A stretch of DNA of 64,000 bases from Bacteroides luhongzhouii (GCF_009193295.2 NZ_CP059973.1:4092001-4156000); one strand, 5' to 3'; counted from the stretch's first letter, positions 10,726 to 20,322 are shown. Notes: generated from the sequence alone by a model not told the origin. A program made the numbers and translations.

Positions 10726-11946
10726 TTAATTTTCTTGGGTATTAAACAAGCGGGTTAAATCTCCAACAATTGGAATTGCTCCATACTTTCCTGATAAATA
10801 ATCTTTTTCAAACGAAGCATCATTACGTACTTTATACTCTGCCAATGAATAAAGTTCGGTTGCACCATAGCGGTCTTTTTGTGTAAACCAAACCTGATCC
10901 CGCCGGAATATATTAGCACTCAACAAATTTGTATCGTGAGTAGTGAAAATTAATTGAGCATTTTGGGGATTTGTTTCTTTTGAATTAAACAAGGCAATAA
11001 TTCTACATGTAAGAAGAGGATGCATTTTAGAGTCAAATTCATCTATTATAAGACGCTTTCCATTATCCAAAGCATCAATGATAGGGTATGCCAGAGAAAA
11101 ATACTTTATTGTACCTTCCGATTCATTTTTCCTGAATGGGAAAGTAATAGTTTTGACTTCATGACCTTCCTCGTCATATTGCGTATGTGTACTCACAATA
11201 GCATTATCAATTTTTTCAATATTTTCAATACCTAAATCAGCATAACGGGAAAACTCTACAATTCTCTGTTTCATTTTGATATCATCCAGTTGGATAGTTG
11301 CTGTATTCCATATTTTTTCATCGTTAGAACCTGAAATAATAGTGGTATCATTCAACCATTTCATTATCTCTACTGCTGTCGGATCATTGAATTGTGCCGC
11401 AACAGAAAGCAATAATGCATTTGCCCTTACCATTCGTTTACCTGCAAGTTCTTTACCAACGACAAACTTAGTATGAATATCAAAATTATCTTTTTCCCGA
11501 TAGAATAATTCAATTTCCTTAGCTCTCTTTTTATTGGCTTTTTGATAAAGCCATTCCGAATGTACCAATGAATTATCAGCTTCAAATCCATAACGATATT
11601 GGTTATCTTCATCACAGAATATTGCTTCAAAATAACTTGGTTCGTTCGCAGTAAGTGAGTTTAACCGGAAACTTTCTATATTAACACGTTCGCCTGCTTG
11701 AATATCCTTTGATGAATTTATCACATACCACTTAAAGAACTCCAATGCCTTTATAAAATTGGATTTGCCTGATGCATTAGCACCATAGACTACCGCGCTC
11801 TTCATTAATGATAATCCGGCAGTCCCTACATTAAAGATTATATCTTCGGCCGGAACCTGTATTTCTTTCAAAGCTGATGCTACTAATGACAATGTAGATT
11901 GTTCTTTGAAAGATAGAAAATTTCCTATTGTAAATTGAATAATCAT
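10726..11946 (-). CDS. AAA ATPase of the RloA/AbiLi type (defence-associated)
   Basis: A 406-residue ABC/SMC-like AAA ATPase. It has Walker A GANASGKS (residues 55-62), Walker B LIIDEFDS (D302/E303), and the switch histidine in FTTHDTNLL. The N-terminal start (IQFTIGNFLSFKEQ) is typical of AAA15/OLD-like defence ATPases. It begins a two-gene operon with rloB 3 bases downstream. RloA/RloB-type pairs (AbiLi/AbiLii) act as abortive-infection systems. Because rloB is broken here, the ATPase may be inactive, or kept silent or toxic without its partner; this cannot be told from sequence. The region is more AT-rich than the flanking chromosome. Confidence 0.85.
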   Translation of the reverse strand: MIIQFTIGNFLSFKEQSTLSLVASALKEIQVPAEDIIFNVGTAGLSLMKSAVVYGANASGKSNFIKALEFFKWYVINSSKDIQAGERVNIESFRLNSLTANEPSYFEAIFCDEDNQYRYGFEADNSLVHSEWLYQKANKKRAKEIELFYREKDNFDIHTKFVVGKELAGKRMVRANALLLSVAAQFNDPTAVEIMKWLNDTTIISGSNDEKIWNTATIQLDDIKMKQRIVEFSRYADLGIENIEKIDNAIVSTHTQYDEEGHEVKTITFPFRKNESEGTIKYFSLAYPIIDALDNGKRLIIDEFDSKMHPLLTCRIIALFNSKETNPQNAQLIFTTHDTNLLSANIFRRDQVWFTQKDRYGATELYSLAEYKVRNDASFEKDYLSGKYGAIPIVGDLTRLFNTQEN

Positions 11947-12140
11947 ATTTTAATTGTTTTATTCGAGATTTTATCACAAAAATACTATTTATTTTATGAT
12001 ATAAGGATATGCATTAGGCGAATTATATTATTTTATGTCTAATAACATACATTCCCGCTTTTATCTTTAAAAATATGCCATCCAATCACCGCGACAGTAG
12101 GAAGTACAATTCCTATGAAGTAGAAAAGTCTCTTCTTTTT

Positions 12141-12488
12141 CTAATTATAGACTTTCTTGAAACTACCTTTTGCAAATCCTTCACCGACTAAAGAATCAGG
12201 TGTGACTATTTCTAACAATAAATCAGATTGATCTGTTCTGATACGAATCAGATTTCCATCTCTTTCATAACTTGAAGCAAAGTCAAATCCAAAGATATTA
12301 TCTTTGATTACAACCGTCGAACTTCCTTTGAAGGTAAAAGACTTATAAAGTCCGTCATTAGAAACATAAGTTCCTTCAAGAACCTGTTCTTTTGGTTCTA
12401 TCAAAATAGCGTTTTCTTTAGAAGGTTTAAAATCTTTGCACGACACAAACCCTACCAATAAAATTAATAATAAAGATTTAGTTTTCAT
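12141..12488 (-). CDS. Small lipoprotein, function unknown
   Basis: A 115-residue protein with a short signal peptide and a lipobox (LVGFVSC). The mature part is beta-rich and looks like a small lipocalin-like fold (LEGTYVSNDG, GNLIRIRTDQ), but I do not recognise the family. The ATG at 12488 is chosen over longer in-frame ORF versions because it gives the lipoprotein signal peptide directly. It overlaps the end of the upstream small membrane protein gene by 11 bases, so the two are co-transcribed. Confidence 0.72.
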   Translation of the reverse strand: MKTKSLLLILLVGFVSCKDFKPSKENAILIEPKEQVLEGTYVSNDGLYKSFTFKGSSTVVIKDNIFGFDFASSYERDGNLIRIRTDQSDLLLEIVTPDSLVGEGFAKGSFKKVYN

Positions 12489-12738
12489 GATTGTTTTTAT
12501 TTGAGTATAATTTCCGACAGAGAATTCTCCATTCTTCTTCTTGAAAAATTCTTTCTTTACGTTTTTCATCAGTTTCCCCTAGGAAAAAAATGACAAAAGA
12601 AGTGTAAAATGGAGTTATAAGAATTGATAGAAAGAACCAACCTATTACACTTCTACCTCTTGTTTCTGCCATTTGTGCAGGTATAATACAAAATAAGAGA
12701 TAAAGCACAAACAATAACATAATAAATCCCATATACAT
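12478..12738 (-). CDS. Small two-helix membrane protein, function unknown
   Basis: An 86-residue protein with two hydrophobic helices (about 3-20 and 32-52) joined by a short loop containing ETRGRS, followed by a charged tail (GETDEKRKERIFQEEEW). Proteins with this two-helix-plus-charged-tail layout are common in Bacteroides and lack a known role. The start could be M1 or M3. The 11-base overlap with the lipoprotein gene supports it as a real gene. Confidence 0.68.
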   Translation of the reverse strand: MYMGFIMLLFVLYLLFCIIPAQMAETRGRSVIGWFFLSILITPFYTSFVIFFLGETDEKRKERIFQEEEWRILCRKLYSNKNNHEN

Positions 12739-12785
12739 AGTATTATTTTCTTTATAAATAAAAATTACTTGAGTTTAGACCTGAT

Positions 12786-13976
12786 TTAAATAGCATCTAA
12801 AGCTATTAGTCCGCCTATTAATACAATGTTGCTACCGATAATACCAAGAATCTTCCATGTCTTTTTAGCTTTTTGAGGATCCTTTCCTTGAAGCATCTTT
12901 TTTACGTCCTTAGTTACAGTAACAGGCTTGATGGTATATTTTCCATCATAATTGGTGTATTCAATTGCTTGAAAACCATTTTTGATAATATTACTTTGAC
13001 ACCACTCCTGTATTTCATTTGGAACGGCTTCATAATACTTAAATTTTCCTTTTCTCTTTTCCACTCCATATATACCTTTTTCTAATAATTTAGTTTTAAC
13101 ACTTATTTTCTTGCTATAAAATACAGAATTTTGATATTTACTATAATTTATCCCATTTATTGTACAATAATGATGCTGGGAGGATTTCCAATAAAGACTA
13201 CTCAATCCCTTATTAATATCATCACCAGCTATACTAACTACATTTGTATTTAAAGAATCTACATGAATCAACACATTTACAATAGTATCAATTTTTTCTT
13301 TTTTCGGTTTTTCTAATACATCCCAATATTCCGAATTTTTTAAAAGCTTATTTGTATAATAATCATGAACTTTTTCTTCCACAATAGCATCTCTATTTAA
13401 TGTTGACAATATATTTTCAACTTCTTTCTGTCGTTTAAGTTCTGCTTGTTTTTGACGTTCTTCTTGAATTTCCTTTTCTTTTATTATCGCATATTCCTTA
13501 CTAAACCTTTTTTCGAAATAATTTATTACATCTTGTTTGTATTCTGAATTGAAAATATAAAAATCATATCTAGCATTTATCATTGCTGGATTATTAGATT
13601 CAACAACTAATTCCATGGTTATTTTGCCTTCTACAAATTCATGTTCTTTATTTACATTAGGATTAATCTGATATACTTTACACTTATCACTATTACAAAA
13701 ATTATACAATATAACATCTGCAAATTTCTTATCTTTAGTAATATGACACTCTAAAAAGCAAATACCTTTATTATTAAATATGACAATATCTATGTCCTTC
13801 AAATAGGAAATATACAGATATGCATCATAACCGAAGCTTTTTGTAAACTCTCCATTACCTATTCTTTCTAAAAATTTTGCCTTTACTTCTGCCTTGTTTT
13901 TTCCCAAAAATTCTTGTGAATAGATTGTTTCAATCGATGCAATAAAAACGAAAAGTATCAATAATAGTTTCTTCAT
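12786..13976 (-). CDS. Secreted protein with coiled coil and C-terminal membrane helix, unknown function (paralogue A)
   Basis: About 396 residues from the ATG at 13976, which directly starts a signal peptide (MKKLLLILFVFIAS). A beta-rich N-domain is followed by a charged coiled coil (about 165-195, rich in EIQEERQKQ), a second globular domain, and a C-terminal membrane helix (ILGIIGSNIVLIGGLIA). The segment near EIQEWC..NI.KNGF matches the end of the next gene upstream, so the two are paralogues. No known family recognised. Very AT-rich. Confidence 0.75.
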   Translation of the reverse strand: MKKLLLILFVFIASIETIYSQEFLGKNKAEVKAKFLERIGNGEFTKSFGYDAYLYISYLKDIDIVIFNNKGICFLECHITKDKKFADVILYNFCNSDKCKVYQINPNVNKEHEFVEGKITMELVVESNNPAMINARYDFYIFNSEYKQDVINYFEKRFSKEYAIIKEKEIQEERQKQAELKRQKEVENILSTLNRDAIVEEKVHDYYTNKLLKNSEYWDVLEKPKKEKIDTIVNVLIHVDSLNTNVVSIAGDDINKGLSSLYWKSSQHHYCTINGINYSKYQNSVFYSKKISVKTKLLEKGIYGVEKRKGKFKYYEAVPNEIQEWCQSNIIKNGFQAIEYTNYDGKYTIKPVTVTKDVKKMLQGKDPQKAKKTWKILGIIGSNIVLIGGLIALDAI

Positions 13977-14087
13977 AACATACATAAAATTATGCATAAT
14001 AGGGTTCAAATATAATTATAAGCAATACAAAGATGTGAGTCCACTTTAAAAAGTCATGAACGTTTCTTCATTAATTAAAAAGGAGCG

Positions 14088-15368
14088 TTAATTGTACAAT
14101 TTATTCAATAATCCTCTTTTTAAATATTGCTTCAAATCTTTCTTTTGATTTTTGTCTAAATCTAAAATTCTACAGATTATTAGTTCTTCGTCTATAAGAA
14201 TATAATGAATAAAATAGAATCCATTTTGTGTAATATTCTTAGAACACCAATTATGTATTGCGTCTAATTTTGGTAGGTTCTCATGTACATAATAATTTAA
14301 ATTATCATTTTTTACCTTTACTCCAATTATATCTGTTTCAAATATGAATTTATGGGAAAACCCACAATCTTCTATAAATATATCATTGCCAATCTTGCAA
14401 CAATTAAAATTATTTAGATAATACTTATTTCTACACTTATCTTTAAGTGAAAGTTTAATAGGATTCATATTTCTCTCTTTATAATCACCGAATGGTTTAT
14501 TTATATCGTAACCATAGCAGGAAAATTCATAACGGCATTTATCTTTAAATATGTTTACATTCTTATTGCTATCTATGTGTAATTCAAAATTATAATTTAA
14601 AAAAGCATTTTTCTTCTTCTCTTTATTCTCTCTAATTAATTGTTCTATTGACGTATTTATTATTATATCCTTTGTTTTTTGTTTGTGATATTTTATCATA
14701 TCATTTTTTATATTAGAGATTCTTTTCTCAATATCTACTTCATCTAAGATTGATTTAATTTCTTCAATTTCTCTTTTTTCATATTCTGGTTTTTGCTTTT
14801 CTTTTAAAGTCTTTTCCTTTTTTTCTTGTTCAGTTTTATTCCTTATAGGAAATATTCTTATAATTTTGTTTGGTACTTGTGGTATATATCCCTCTTTGTC
14901 TGTTCTCATATTATTAAAAGCCACACTAAAAGATAAGTCATTATTATAAGTTTCTTCATAATTATAACCTTGATTATTAAGGTATATATCCAACTTATTC
15001 TTAGATTTAACTAAGCATTTTCCTTTATAGATCAAGGCTTCTTTCTTACTTACAACTTCAATAGCATCACCAATATAAACATACTGTTGATTATATTCAT
15101 CATAACCTTTTAAAGATATAAATAAACTAAATCCAGCAGGATCTTCACTGAAAGGAGATAAATCATTGATACCTATAACAAAATAATTTTTATGTTCATG
15201 TTTGGCAATCCTTAGAATATTATCAACTTCTAAAACCATATTATTGGTATATTGGTTGATAACACCATATTTATCATACGTATAACTAAGATCTTTTTCC
15301 TGCGCATTAACACTATTCAAGACTATAGTCATGAATAAAATAAAAAATGCTAAAAACATTTTTCCCAT
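14088..15368 (-). CDS. Secreted protein of unknown function (paralogue B)
   Basis: A 426-residue protein with signal peptide (MGKMFLAFFILFMTIV, cleavage after VNA), a beta-rich N-domain, a charged lysine/glutamate-rich helix (about 180-215), and a C-terminal domain sharing the WC..NI..NGF...Y pattern with the downstream paralogue. It lacks the terminal membrane helix. Base composition is strongly AT-rich, unlike the glycan genes to the right, which suggests transfer. No function can be assigned. Confidence 0.75.
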   Translation of the reverse strand: MGKMFLAFFILFMTIVLNSVNAQEKDLSYTYDKYGVINQYTNNMVLEVDNILRIAKHEHKNYFVIGINDLSPFSEDPAGFSLFISLKGYDEYNQQYVYIGDAIEVVSKKEALIYKGKCLVKSKNKLDIYLNNQGYNYEETYNNDLSFSVAFNNMRTDKEGYIPQVPNKIIRIFPIRNKTEQEKKEKTLKEKQKPEYEKREIEEIKSILDEVDIEKRISNIKNDMIKYHKQKTKDIIINTSIEQLIRENKEKKKNAFLNYNFELHIDSNKNVNIFKDKCRYEFSCYGYDINKPFGDYKERNMNPIKLSLKDKCRNKYYLNNFNCCKIGNDIFIEDCGFSHKFIFETDIIGVKVKNDNLNYYVHENLPKLDAIHNWCSKNITQNGFYFIHYILIDEELIICRILDLDKNQKKDLKQYLKRGLLNKLYN

Positions 15369-15443
15369 AATAGTATTGTCTGATAAATGCCCGCAGATCC
15401 CGAACCAGACGGTTCAATAATAAAAAAGACAATAGACTATAAT

Positions 15444-15757
15444 AAAAAAAGCGCGGGAATCTGTACCTGTTACTCGTCCCGCTCTTTAAGGCCTTCGCAT
15501 TGCCCAGTCAGTTGAACGAGCAACGCAGAAGCCCACGCCGATATGTATAATAAATCACATATACTTTTCTCAAAGCATATCCAAAGTATAGACACATCCC
15601 GTAGACACCTACTGTTGCTTTGTTCTTTGACTGACCATTTAAAAGTTGCGAAGTTTTAAAGAGCCAAAGACAAAACGTCAAGTAAACGTCTTTCTTTAAT
15701 ATAATCCATTTCCCACACCACCCTTAACCTCACGAATTGAGGTATCGGCGTGAGAAA
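15444..15757 (-). ncRNA. Candidate structured non-coding RNA with its own terminator
   Basis: On the minus strand a -7 box TATATTTG (15763-15770) precedes a roughly 314-nt segment. CACGCCGATA near its 5' end (15743-15752) pairs with TATCGGCGTG (15534-15543), enclosing smaller hairpins such as CCTCA/TGAGG. A second hairpin (about 15491-15532, 13 of 14 pairs) follows, and a GCGGGA/TCCCGC stem with a T tract (15444-15482) ends it. The loop of the second hairpin (CTCGTT) can pair with ACGAG in the terminator loop. I cannot name the Rfam family; it does not show tmRNA, RNase P or SRP signatures. No long ORF lies here. Confidence 0.6.
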
Positions 15758-15910
15758 CGCAACAAATATATGCAAAAAAATGTAATTAGAATTATTTCTA
15801 AACTATATTTTTTCTTTTTCCAAGAAAAACAGTAAAAAAAGGTAGGGAAGAAGTAAAAGGGAATGTAAAGCATATCTCCGGTTGGATTTGTCGAAAAGTA
15901 TTATCTAATC

Positions 15911-16020
15911 ATCAATATAAATGTTGAATTCACCGTTGGGCAACCGTGAATTCATCATTGCCCAACGGTGAATTTGCCATCAGGCAACGACAATTTTGCT
16001 CATTATCGTCCAAAATGTCA
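15911..16020. repeat. 22-bp periodic repeat array
   Basis: Five consecutive 22-bp units start at 15911, 15933, 15955, 15977 and 15999. The last 8-10 bases are the most similar (TTGAATTCA, GTGAATTCA, GTGAATTTG, CAATTTTG, AAATGTCA); the outer two units are degenerate. The middle part alternates GTTGGGCAAC and TTGCCCAAC, so 15927-15943 and 15958-15974 form a perfect 17-bp inverted repeat. Confidence 0.7.
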
Positions 16021-16058
16021 AAAAAATAAGGAAAGCTTATCAAGCTTTCCTTATTCAA
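16019..16058 (-). terminator. Terminator of the HU-like gene
   Basis: A perfect 14-bp stem (16025-16038 with 16042-16055, 3-nt loop) is followed on the minus strand by a T tract just beyond the HU-like stop codon. Confidence 0.85.
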
Positions 16059-16075
16059 AAAGACTAAAGTAAAAA

Positions 16076-16546
16076 TTAAGCAGCAGGGTCCGGAGCTTCC
16101 CCTCCTGAATCTCCTCCCGATGCCCCACCATTATTACCACTTTCGGTAATTGTAGTTCCATCTCCGAACAATTCAATACTTGCTCCACCAAGCATTGCCT
16201 TAAACTTACTTCCCGGAGTAAATACGATTTTTCTACGAATGATGGTATGTACATTCACATCATCCTCCTTATCCTGACTCTCTGCATTGATTGCTGGACG
16301 AAATGAACCAAATTCATCCAATTTAACCGAAAAGCCCTCTTCTAAAAAAGAGACCATAGTGTCTTGCAATCCTTTTAGCACCACATCTACCATAGAACGG
16401 TGAATACCGGTTCGCTGATTGACTTCATCACACAACTTCTTATAATTAAGACTTCCCGCAAGTACGTTAGCGGCTACATACTTTTCGACTTTGTTCTCTT
16501 TGTCGAAACACAATACAATTTTTTTCTTCTTATACCTAAGACTCAT
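16076..16546 (-). CDS. HU-like DNA-binding protein with glycine-rich tail
   Basis: A 156-residue protein from the ATG at 16546 (an upstream in-frame start at 16591 would add a non-conserved stretch). Residues 1-125 fit the Bacteroidetes HU-like family: basic start, helical pair (YKKLCDEVNQRTGIHRSMVD) and beta arm region (FSVKLDEFGSFRP, RRKIVFTPG). The end is Gly/Ser-rich and closes with EAPDPAA, a tail seen in many such Bacteroides proteins. It likely binds DNA as a nucleoid-associated protein. It is monocistronic, with the 22-bp array and candidate ncRNA downstream. Confidence 0.85.
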   Translation of the reverse strand: MSLRYKKKKIVLCFDKENKVEKYVAANVLAGSLNYKKLCDEVNQRTGIHRSMVDVVLKGLQDTMVSFLEEGFSVKLDEFGSFRPAINAESQDKEDDVNVHTIIRRKIVFTPGSKFKAMLGGASIELFGDGTTITESGNNGGASGGDSGGEAPDPAA

Positions 16547-17009
16547 TTTAAAATTAATATTATATATAAATACTAAAAAAAGAAGCCACACATCTGACTT
16601 CCGTGCAAAGATAATATCTTATATTTGATTTAAAAACAGAAACAGTGCATTTATTTTAAAAGCTTGTTTTTCAATTATTTATATAAATATATATCAATAA
16701 TTAGTAATAAATAAATTATTATATTATTATAAATAAAATCTTCTAATAAATTGCATCTTAGTTATTTTACGTTTTAAATATAACAATAAAAATATTATAT
16801 ATTAAAAAATGCTACTATGTTGAGTTAATTTACGGTATTTCAAAAACTATCTATCAACGCTTTGATTCTTTCTATATTGCATCTTCGTCAAATACTTGGT
16901 GTGCAATAGGGAAGTGTTTGGATTGTTTTCAATGAGTCACGAAATTATATTAATAGTGAGTACAAAACAGACCTTTTTTCGTCTTCTTTATTGTAAAATA
17001 TAAATTGGA
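16547..17009. other. AT-rich intergenic region between divergent HU-like and GH106 genes
   Basis: About 460 bases, extremely AT-rich at 16620-16810. It must hold the promoter of the HU-like gene and that of the glycan cluster. I found no clear TAnnTTTG/TTTG pair before the GH106 gene and no convincing HTCS site. Confidence 0.5.
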
Positions 17010-20000
17010 ATGAAAAATCGACTGAAACAACAAATATTTGCACTTTCTTTATTGGCATGGACAGCCGTATACCCTGCCGATGCACAGCAAACACGCTCAC
17101 TTCGCGATCAATTCTTAAACCCTTCTGACGAAGCAAAACCCTGGACCTTTTGGTATTGGATGTATGGTGCCGTGTCTAAAGAAGGGATTACAGCCGACTT
17201 GGAGGCAATGAAACATGCCGGATTAGGAGGTACTTATCTGATGCCGATTAAAGGTGTTCATGAAGGTGCCCAATACGATGGCAAAGCGCAGCAGCTAACT
17301 CCCGAATGGTGGGAGATGGTGCGTTTCAGCATGGAAGAAGCAGATCGTTTGGGGCTGAAATTGGGGATGCACATTTGTGATGGTTTTGCATTGGCGGGAG
17401 GTCCCTGGATTGCTCCCGAAGAATCCATGCAAAAAGTGGTTTGGAGTGATACGATTGTAAACGGAGGAAAGTTGATGGCTATTCGCTTGCCACAACCGGA
17501 AGCCTATGAAAATTATTATGAAGATATTGCATTATTCGCTTTGCCGGTAGAAGACGCAGCGGACGAAATGCAGGCAAAAATTACCTGTGTCAATCTAGCC
17601 ACGACAGGAAACGTAAAAGCTGCTCAAACAGTGAATATGGATGCGGCAGGAGTGATCCGTTCTTCATATCCCTGCTATATCCAATATGAATACGGAGAAC
17701 CTTTCACTTGCCGGAACATCGAAATCGTTTTAAATGGTAATAATTATCAGGCACACCGCTTGAAAGTAATGGTCAGTGACGACGGAGTGAATTATCGTTT
17801 GGTTAAGCAATTGGTCCCTGCCCGTCAGGGATGGCAGAATACGGATGAGAATTCAACTCATAGCATTCCTCCGACTACTGCCCGTTTCTTCCGTTTCTAC
17901 TGGACTCCTGAAGGAAGCGAACCGGGAAGTGAAGATATGGATGCTGCCAAATGGAAGCCCAATCTGAAAATAAAAGAATTACGCCTGCACCGGGAAGCCC
18001 GTCTGAACCAATGGGAAGGAAAAGCCGGACTGGTATGGCGTGTCGCTCAAGCGACTAAAGAAGAGGAAGTTGGGAAACAGGATTGCTATTCACTTTCACA
18101 AGTCATCAATCTGACAGAGCAATATACCGGTCATTCGAATGGAAAAACATTGACCGCCACTCTCCCCAAAGGAAAATGGAAATTACTCCGCATGGGACAT
18201 ACGGCTACCGGACATACCAATGCGACAGCGGGAGGCGGAAAAGGATTGGAATGTGATAAGTTTAACCCGAAAACGGTACGGAAGCAATTCGATAACTGGT
18301 TTGCGCAGGCATTTGCAAAGACCAATCCCGAAGTAGCCCGTCGCGTACTGAAATATATGCATGTCGACAGTTGGGAATGTGGCAGCCAAAACTGGAATAA
18401 GCGTTTCGCTATTGAATTTCAGAAACGTCGTGGTTACGATTTGATGCCTTATCTACCTCTATTGGCAGGTATTCCGATGGAAAGTGTCGAACAAAGTGAA
18501 AAGATTCTGCGAGACGTACGTACTACCATATCAGAACTCGTCGTAGATGTGTTTTATCAGGTATTGGCGGACTGTGCGAGAGAATATGATTGCCAGTTTT
18601 CGGCAGAATGTGTGGCTCCGACGATGGTAAGCGATGGTCTACTACATTATCAAAAAGTAGATCTTCCGATGGGTGAATTTTGGTTGAACAGTCCTACACA
18701 TGACAAGCCGAATGATATGCTCGACGCTATTAGCGGAGCACATATCTACGGAAAGAATATAATTCAGGCTGAAGGATTCACCGAAGTGCGTGGCACGTGG
18801 GATGAATACCCCGGAATGTTGAAAGCCTTGTTGGATCGTAATTACGCATTAGGAATCAACCGCCTTTTCTACCATGTATATGTACATAATCCCTGGCTGG
18901 ACCGCAAGCCCGGCATGACATTGGATGGTATCGGACTATTTTTCCAACGGGATCAGACCTGGTGGAATAAAGGGGCAAAAGCCTTTTCCGAATATGCTAC
19001 CCGTTGCCAGTCGTTGTTGCAATATGGGCATCCGGTAACAGACATCGCAGTCTTTACAGGTGAAGAAGTGCCGAGGCGTTCGATATTACCGGAACGATTG
19101 GTTCCCTCTCTGCCGGGAATCTTCGGTGCAGAACGAGTGGAAAGTGAACGCATCCGTCTGGCCAATGAGGGACAGCCTTTACGTGTACGCCCGGTAGGTG
19201 TTACTCATTCAGCTAACATGGCTGATCCGGAGAAATGGGTGAATCCGCTTCGTGGATATACATACGATAGTTTTAATAAAGATGCATTACTTCGTTTGGC
19301 GAAAGCAGAAAACGGACGAATAACGTTGCCGGGTGGAGCAAGTTATAAAGTGCTGGTACTGCCTCTTTCGCGTCCAATGAATCCCGAACCTGTATTGTCA
19401 TCGGAAGTACAGAAGAAAATCAATGAACTAAAAGAAGCTGGCATTTTGGTACCTTCTTTACCTTATACAGAAGAAGATTTTTCCGTGTATGGCTTGGAAC
19501 GTGACATGATCGTGCCGGAAGATATTGCCTGGACGCATCGTCGTGGCGAACTTGGCGAACTCTATTTCGTAGCCAACCAAAAGGACGAAACACGCACGTT
19601 TACTGCAAGTATGCGTATTAACGGTAAGAAACCGGAATGTTGGAATCCGGTGACGGGTGAGATGAATATTCATCCTTCTTATCGTATCAACGGAAACCGG
19701 ACGGAAGTTACTCTCACATTGGCTCCTAATGAGTCCGTATTCATCGTATATCCTGCGGAGGGAGTACATGAAGGCTATGGAGCGAACTCTTCCAAACTGC
19801 AAAAGGAGAAAAAAGATACAGCCAAAGAGCCTTTAAACATAGCTTTGGAAGCAAAAGAATATACTATAACCTTTGCAGCTAACAAGAAAACGCTTACACG
19901 AAAAGAACTCTTCGACTGGAGCCAAGAATCGGATGAACAGATACGTTACTATTCGGGGACAGCGACCTATAAAACCACTTTCCGCTGGAAAAATAAACCG

Positions 20001-20309
20001 AATAAAGACCAACAGATTTATCTGAATCTGGGAACAGTTTATAATTTGGCAACTGTTCGTGTGAATGGTGTAGATTGTGGCACAATCTGGACAGCTCCTT
20101 ATCGTGCAGATATTACAGGTGTCCTGAAAAAAGGAACTAATGAGCTTGAAATAGAGGTTACAAATACTTGGGCGAATGCACTGACAGGAGCTGATGAAGG
20201 AAAAGCGCCGTTTGATGGCATTTGGACTAATGCAAAATATCGCAGGGCAGAGAAAACGTTGCTTCCGGCAGGATTGCTCGGACCTTTGAGTTTTTCTACC
20301 ACAGAATAA
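17010..20309 (+). CDS. GH106 alpha-L-rhamnosidase
   Basis: A 1099-residue secreted enzyme: signal peptide to about residue 25 (PADAQQ), then the GH106 catalytic region beginning FLNPSDEAKPWTFWYWMYG and containing MHICDGFALAGGPW, HVDSWECG and the tract around QAEGFTEVRGTW. A C-terminal galactose-binding-like beta-sandwich (about 990-1095) ends the protein. It removes terminal alpha-L-rhamnose. The layout and length resemble BT0986 of B. thetaiotaomicron, a rhamnogalacturonan-II enzyme; equivalence is inference. First gene of the one-strand glycan cluster. Confidence 0.9.
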   Translation: MKNRLKQQIFALSLLAWTAVYPADAQQTRSLRDQFLNPSDEAKPWTFWYWMYGAVSKEGITADLEAMKHAGLGGTYLMPIKGVHEGAQYDGKAQQLTPEWWEMVRFSMEEADRLGLKLGMHICDGFALAGGPWIAPEESMQKVVWSDTIVNGGKLMAIRLPQPEAYENYYEDIALFALPVEDAADEMQAKITCVNLATTGNVKAAQTVNMDAAGVIRSSYPCYIQYEYGEPFTCRNIEIVLNGNNYQAHRLKVMVSDDGVNYRLVKQLVPARQGWQNTDENSTHSIPPTTARFFRFYWTPEGSEPGSEDMDAAKWKPNLKIKELRLHREARLNQWEGKAGLVWRVAQATKEEEVGKQDCYSLSQVINLTEQYTGHSNGKTLTATLPKGKWKLLRMGHTATGHTNATAGGGKGLECDKFNPKTVRKQFDNWFAQAFAKTNPEVARRVLKYMHVDSWECGSQNWNKRFAIEFQKRRGYDLMPYLPLLAGIPMESVEQSEKILRDVRTTISELVVDVFYQVLADCAREYDCQFSAECVAPTMVSDGLLHYQKVDLPMGEFWLNSPTHDKPNDMLDAISGAHIYGKNIIQAEGFTEVRGTWDEYPGMLKALLDRNYALGINRLFYHVYVHNPWLDRKPGMTLDGIGLFFQRDQTWWNKGAKAFSEYATRCQSLLQYGHPVTDIAVFTGEEVPRRSILPERLVPSLPGIFGAERVESERIRLANEGQPLRVRPVGVTHSANMADPEKWVNPLRGYTYDSFNKDALLRLAKAENGRITLPGGASYKVLVLPLSRPMNPEPVLSSEVQKKINELKEAGILVPSLPYTEEDFSVYGLERDMIVPEDIAWTHRRGELGELYFVANQKDETRTFTASMRINGKKPECWNPVTGEMNIHPSYRINGNRTEVTLTLAPNESVFIVYPAEGVHEGYGANSSKLQKEKKDTAKEPLNIALEAKEYTITFAANKKTLTRKELFDWSQESDEQIRYYSGTATYKTTFRWKNKPNKDQQIYLNLGTVYNLATVRVNGVDCGTIWTAPYRADITGVLKKGTNELEIEVTNTWANALTGADEGKAPFDGIWTNAKYRRAEKTLLPAGLLGPLSFSTTE

Positions 20310-20322
20310 AATAGATTTTTAA

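Noticed and set aside
12489..12569. Longer form of the small lipoprotein
   Set aside because: The extra residues are out of keeping with a lipoprotein signal and overlap the upstream membrane protein gene in another frame.
15444..15757. tmRNA, RNase P, SRP or 6S RNA
   Set aside because: No tag peptide frame, no GAGGAAAGTC-type RNase P core, no SRP domain IV signature. A 6S-type assignment could not be confirmed or excluded by eye, so it is left unclassified.
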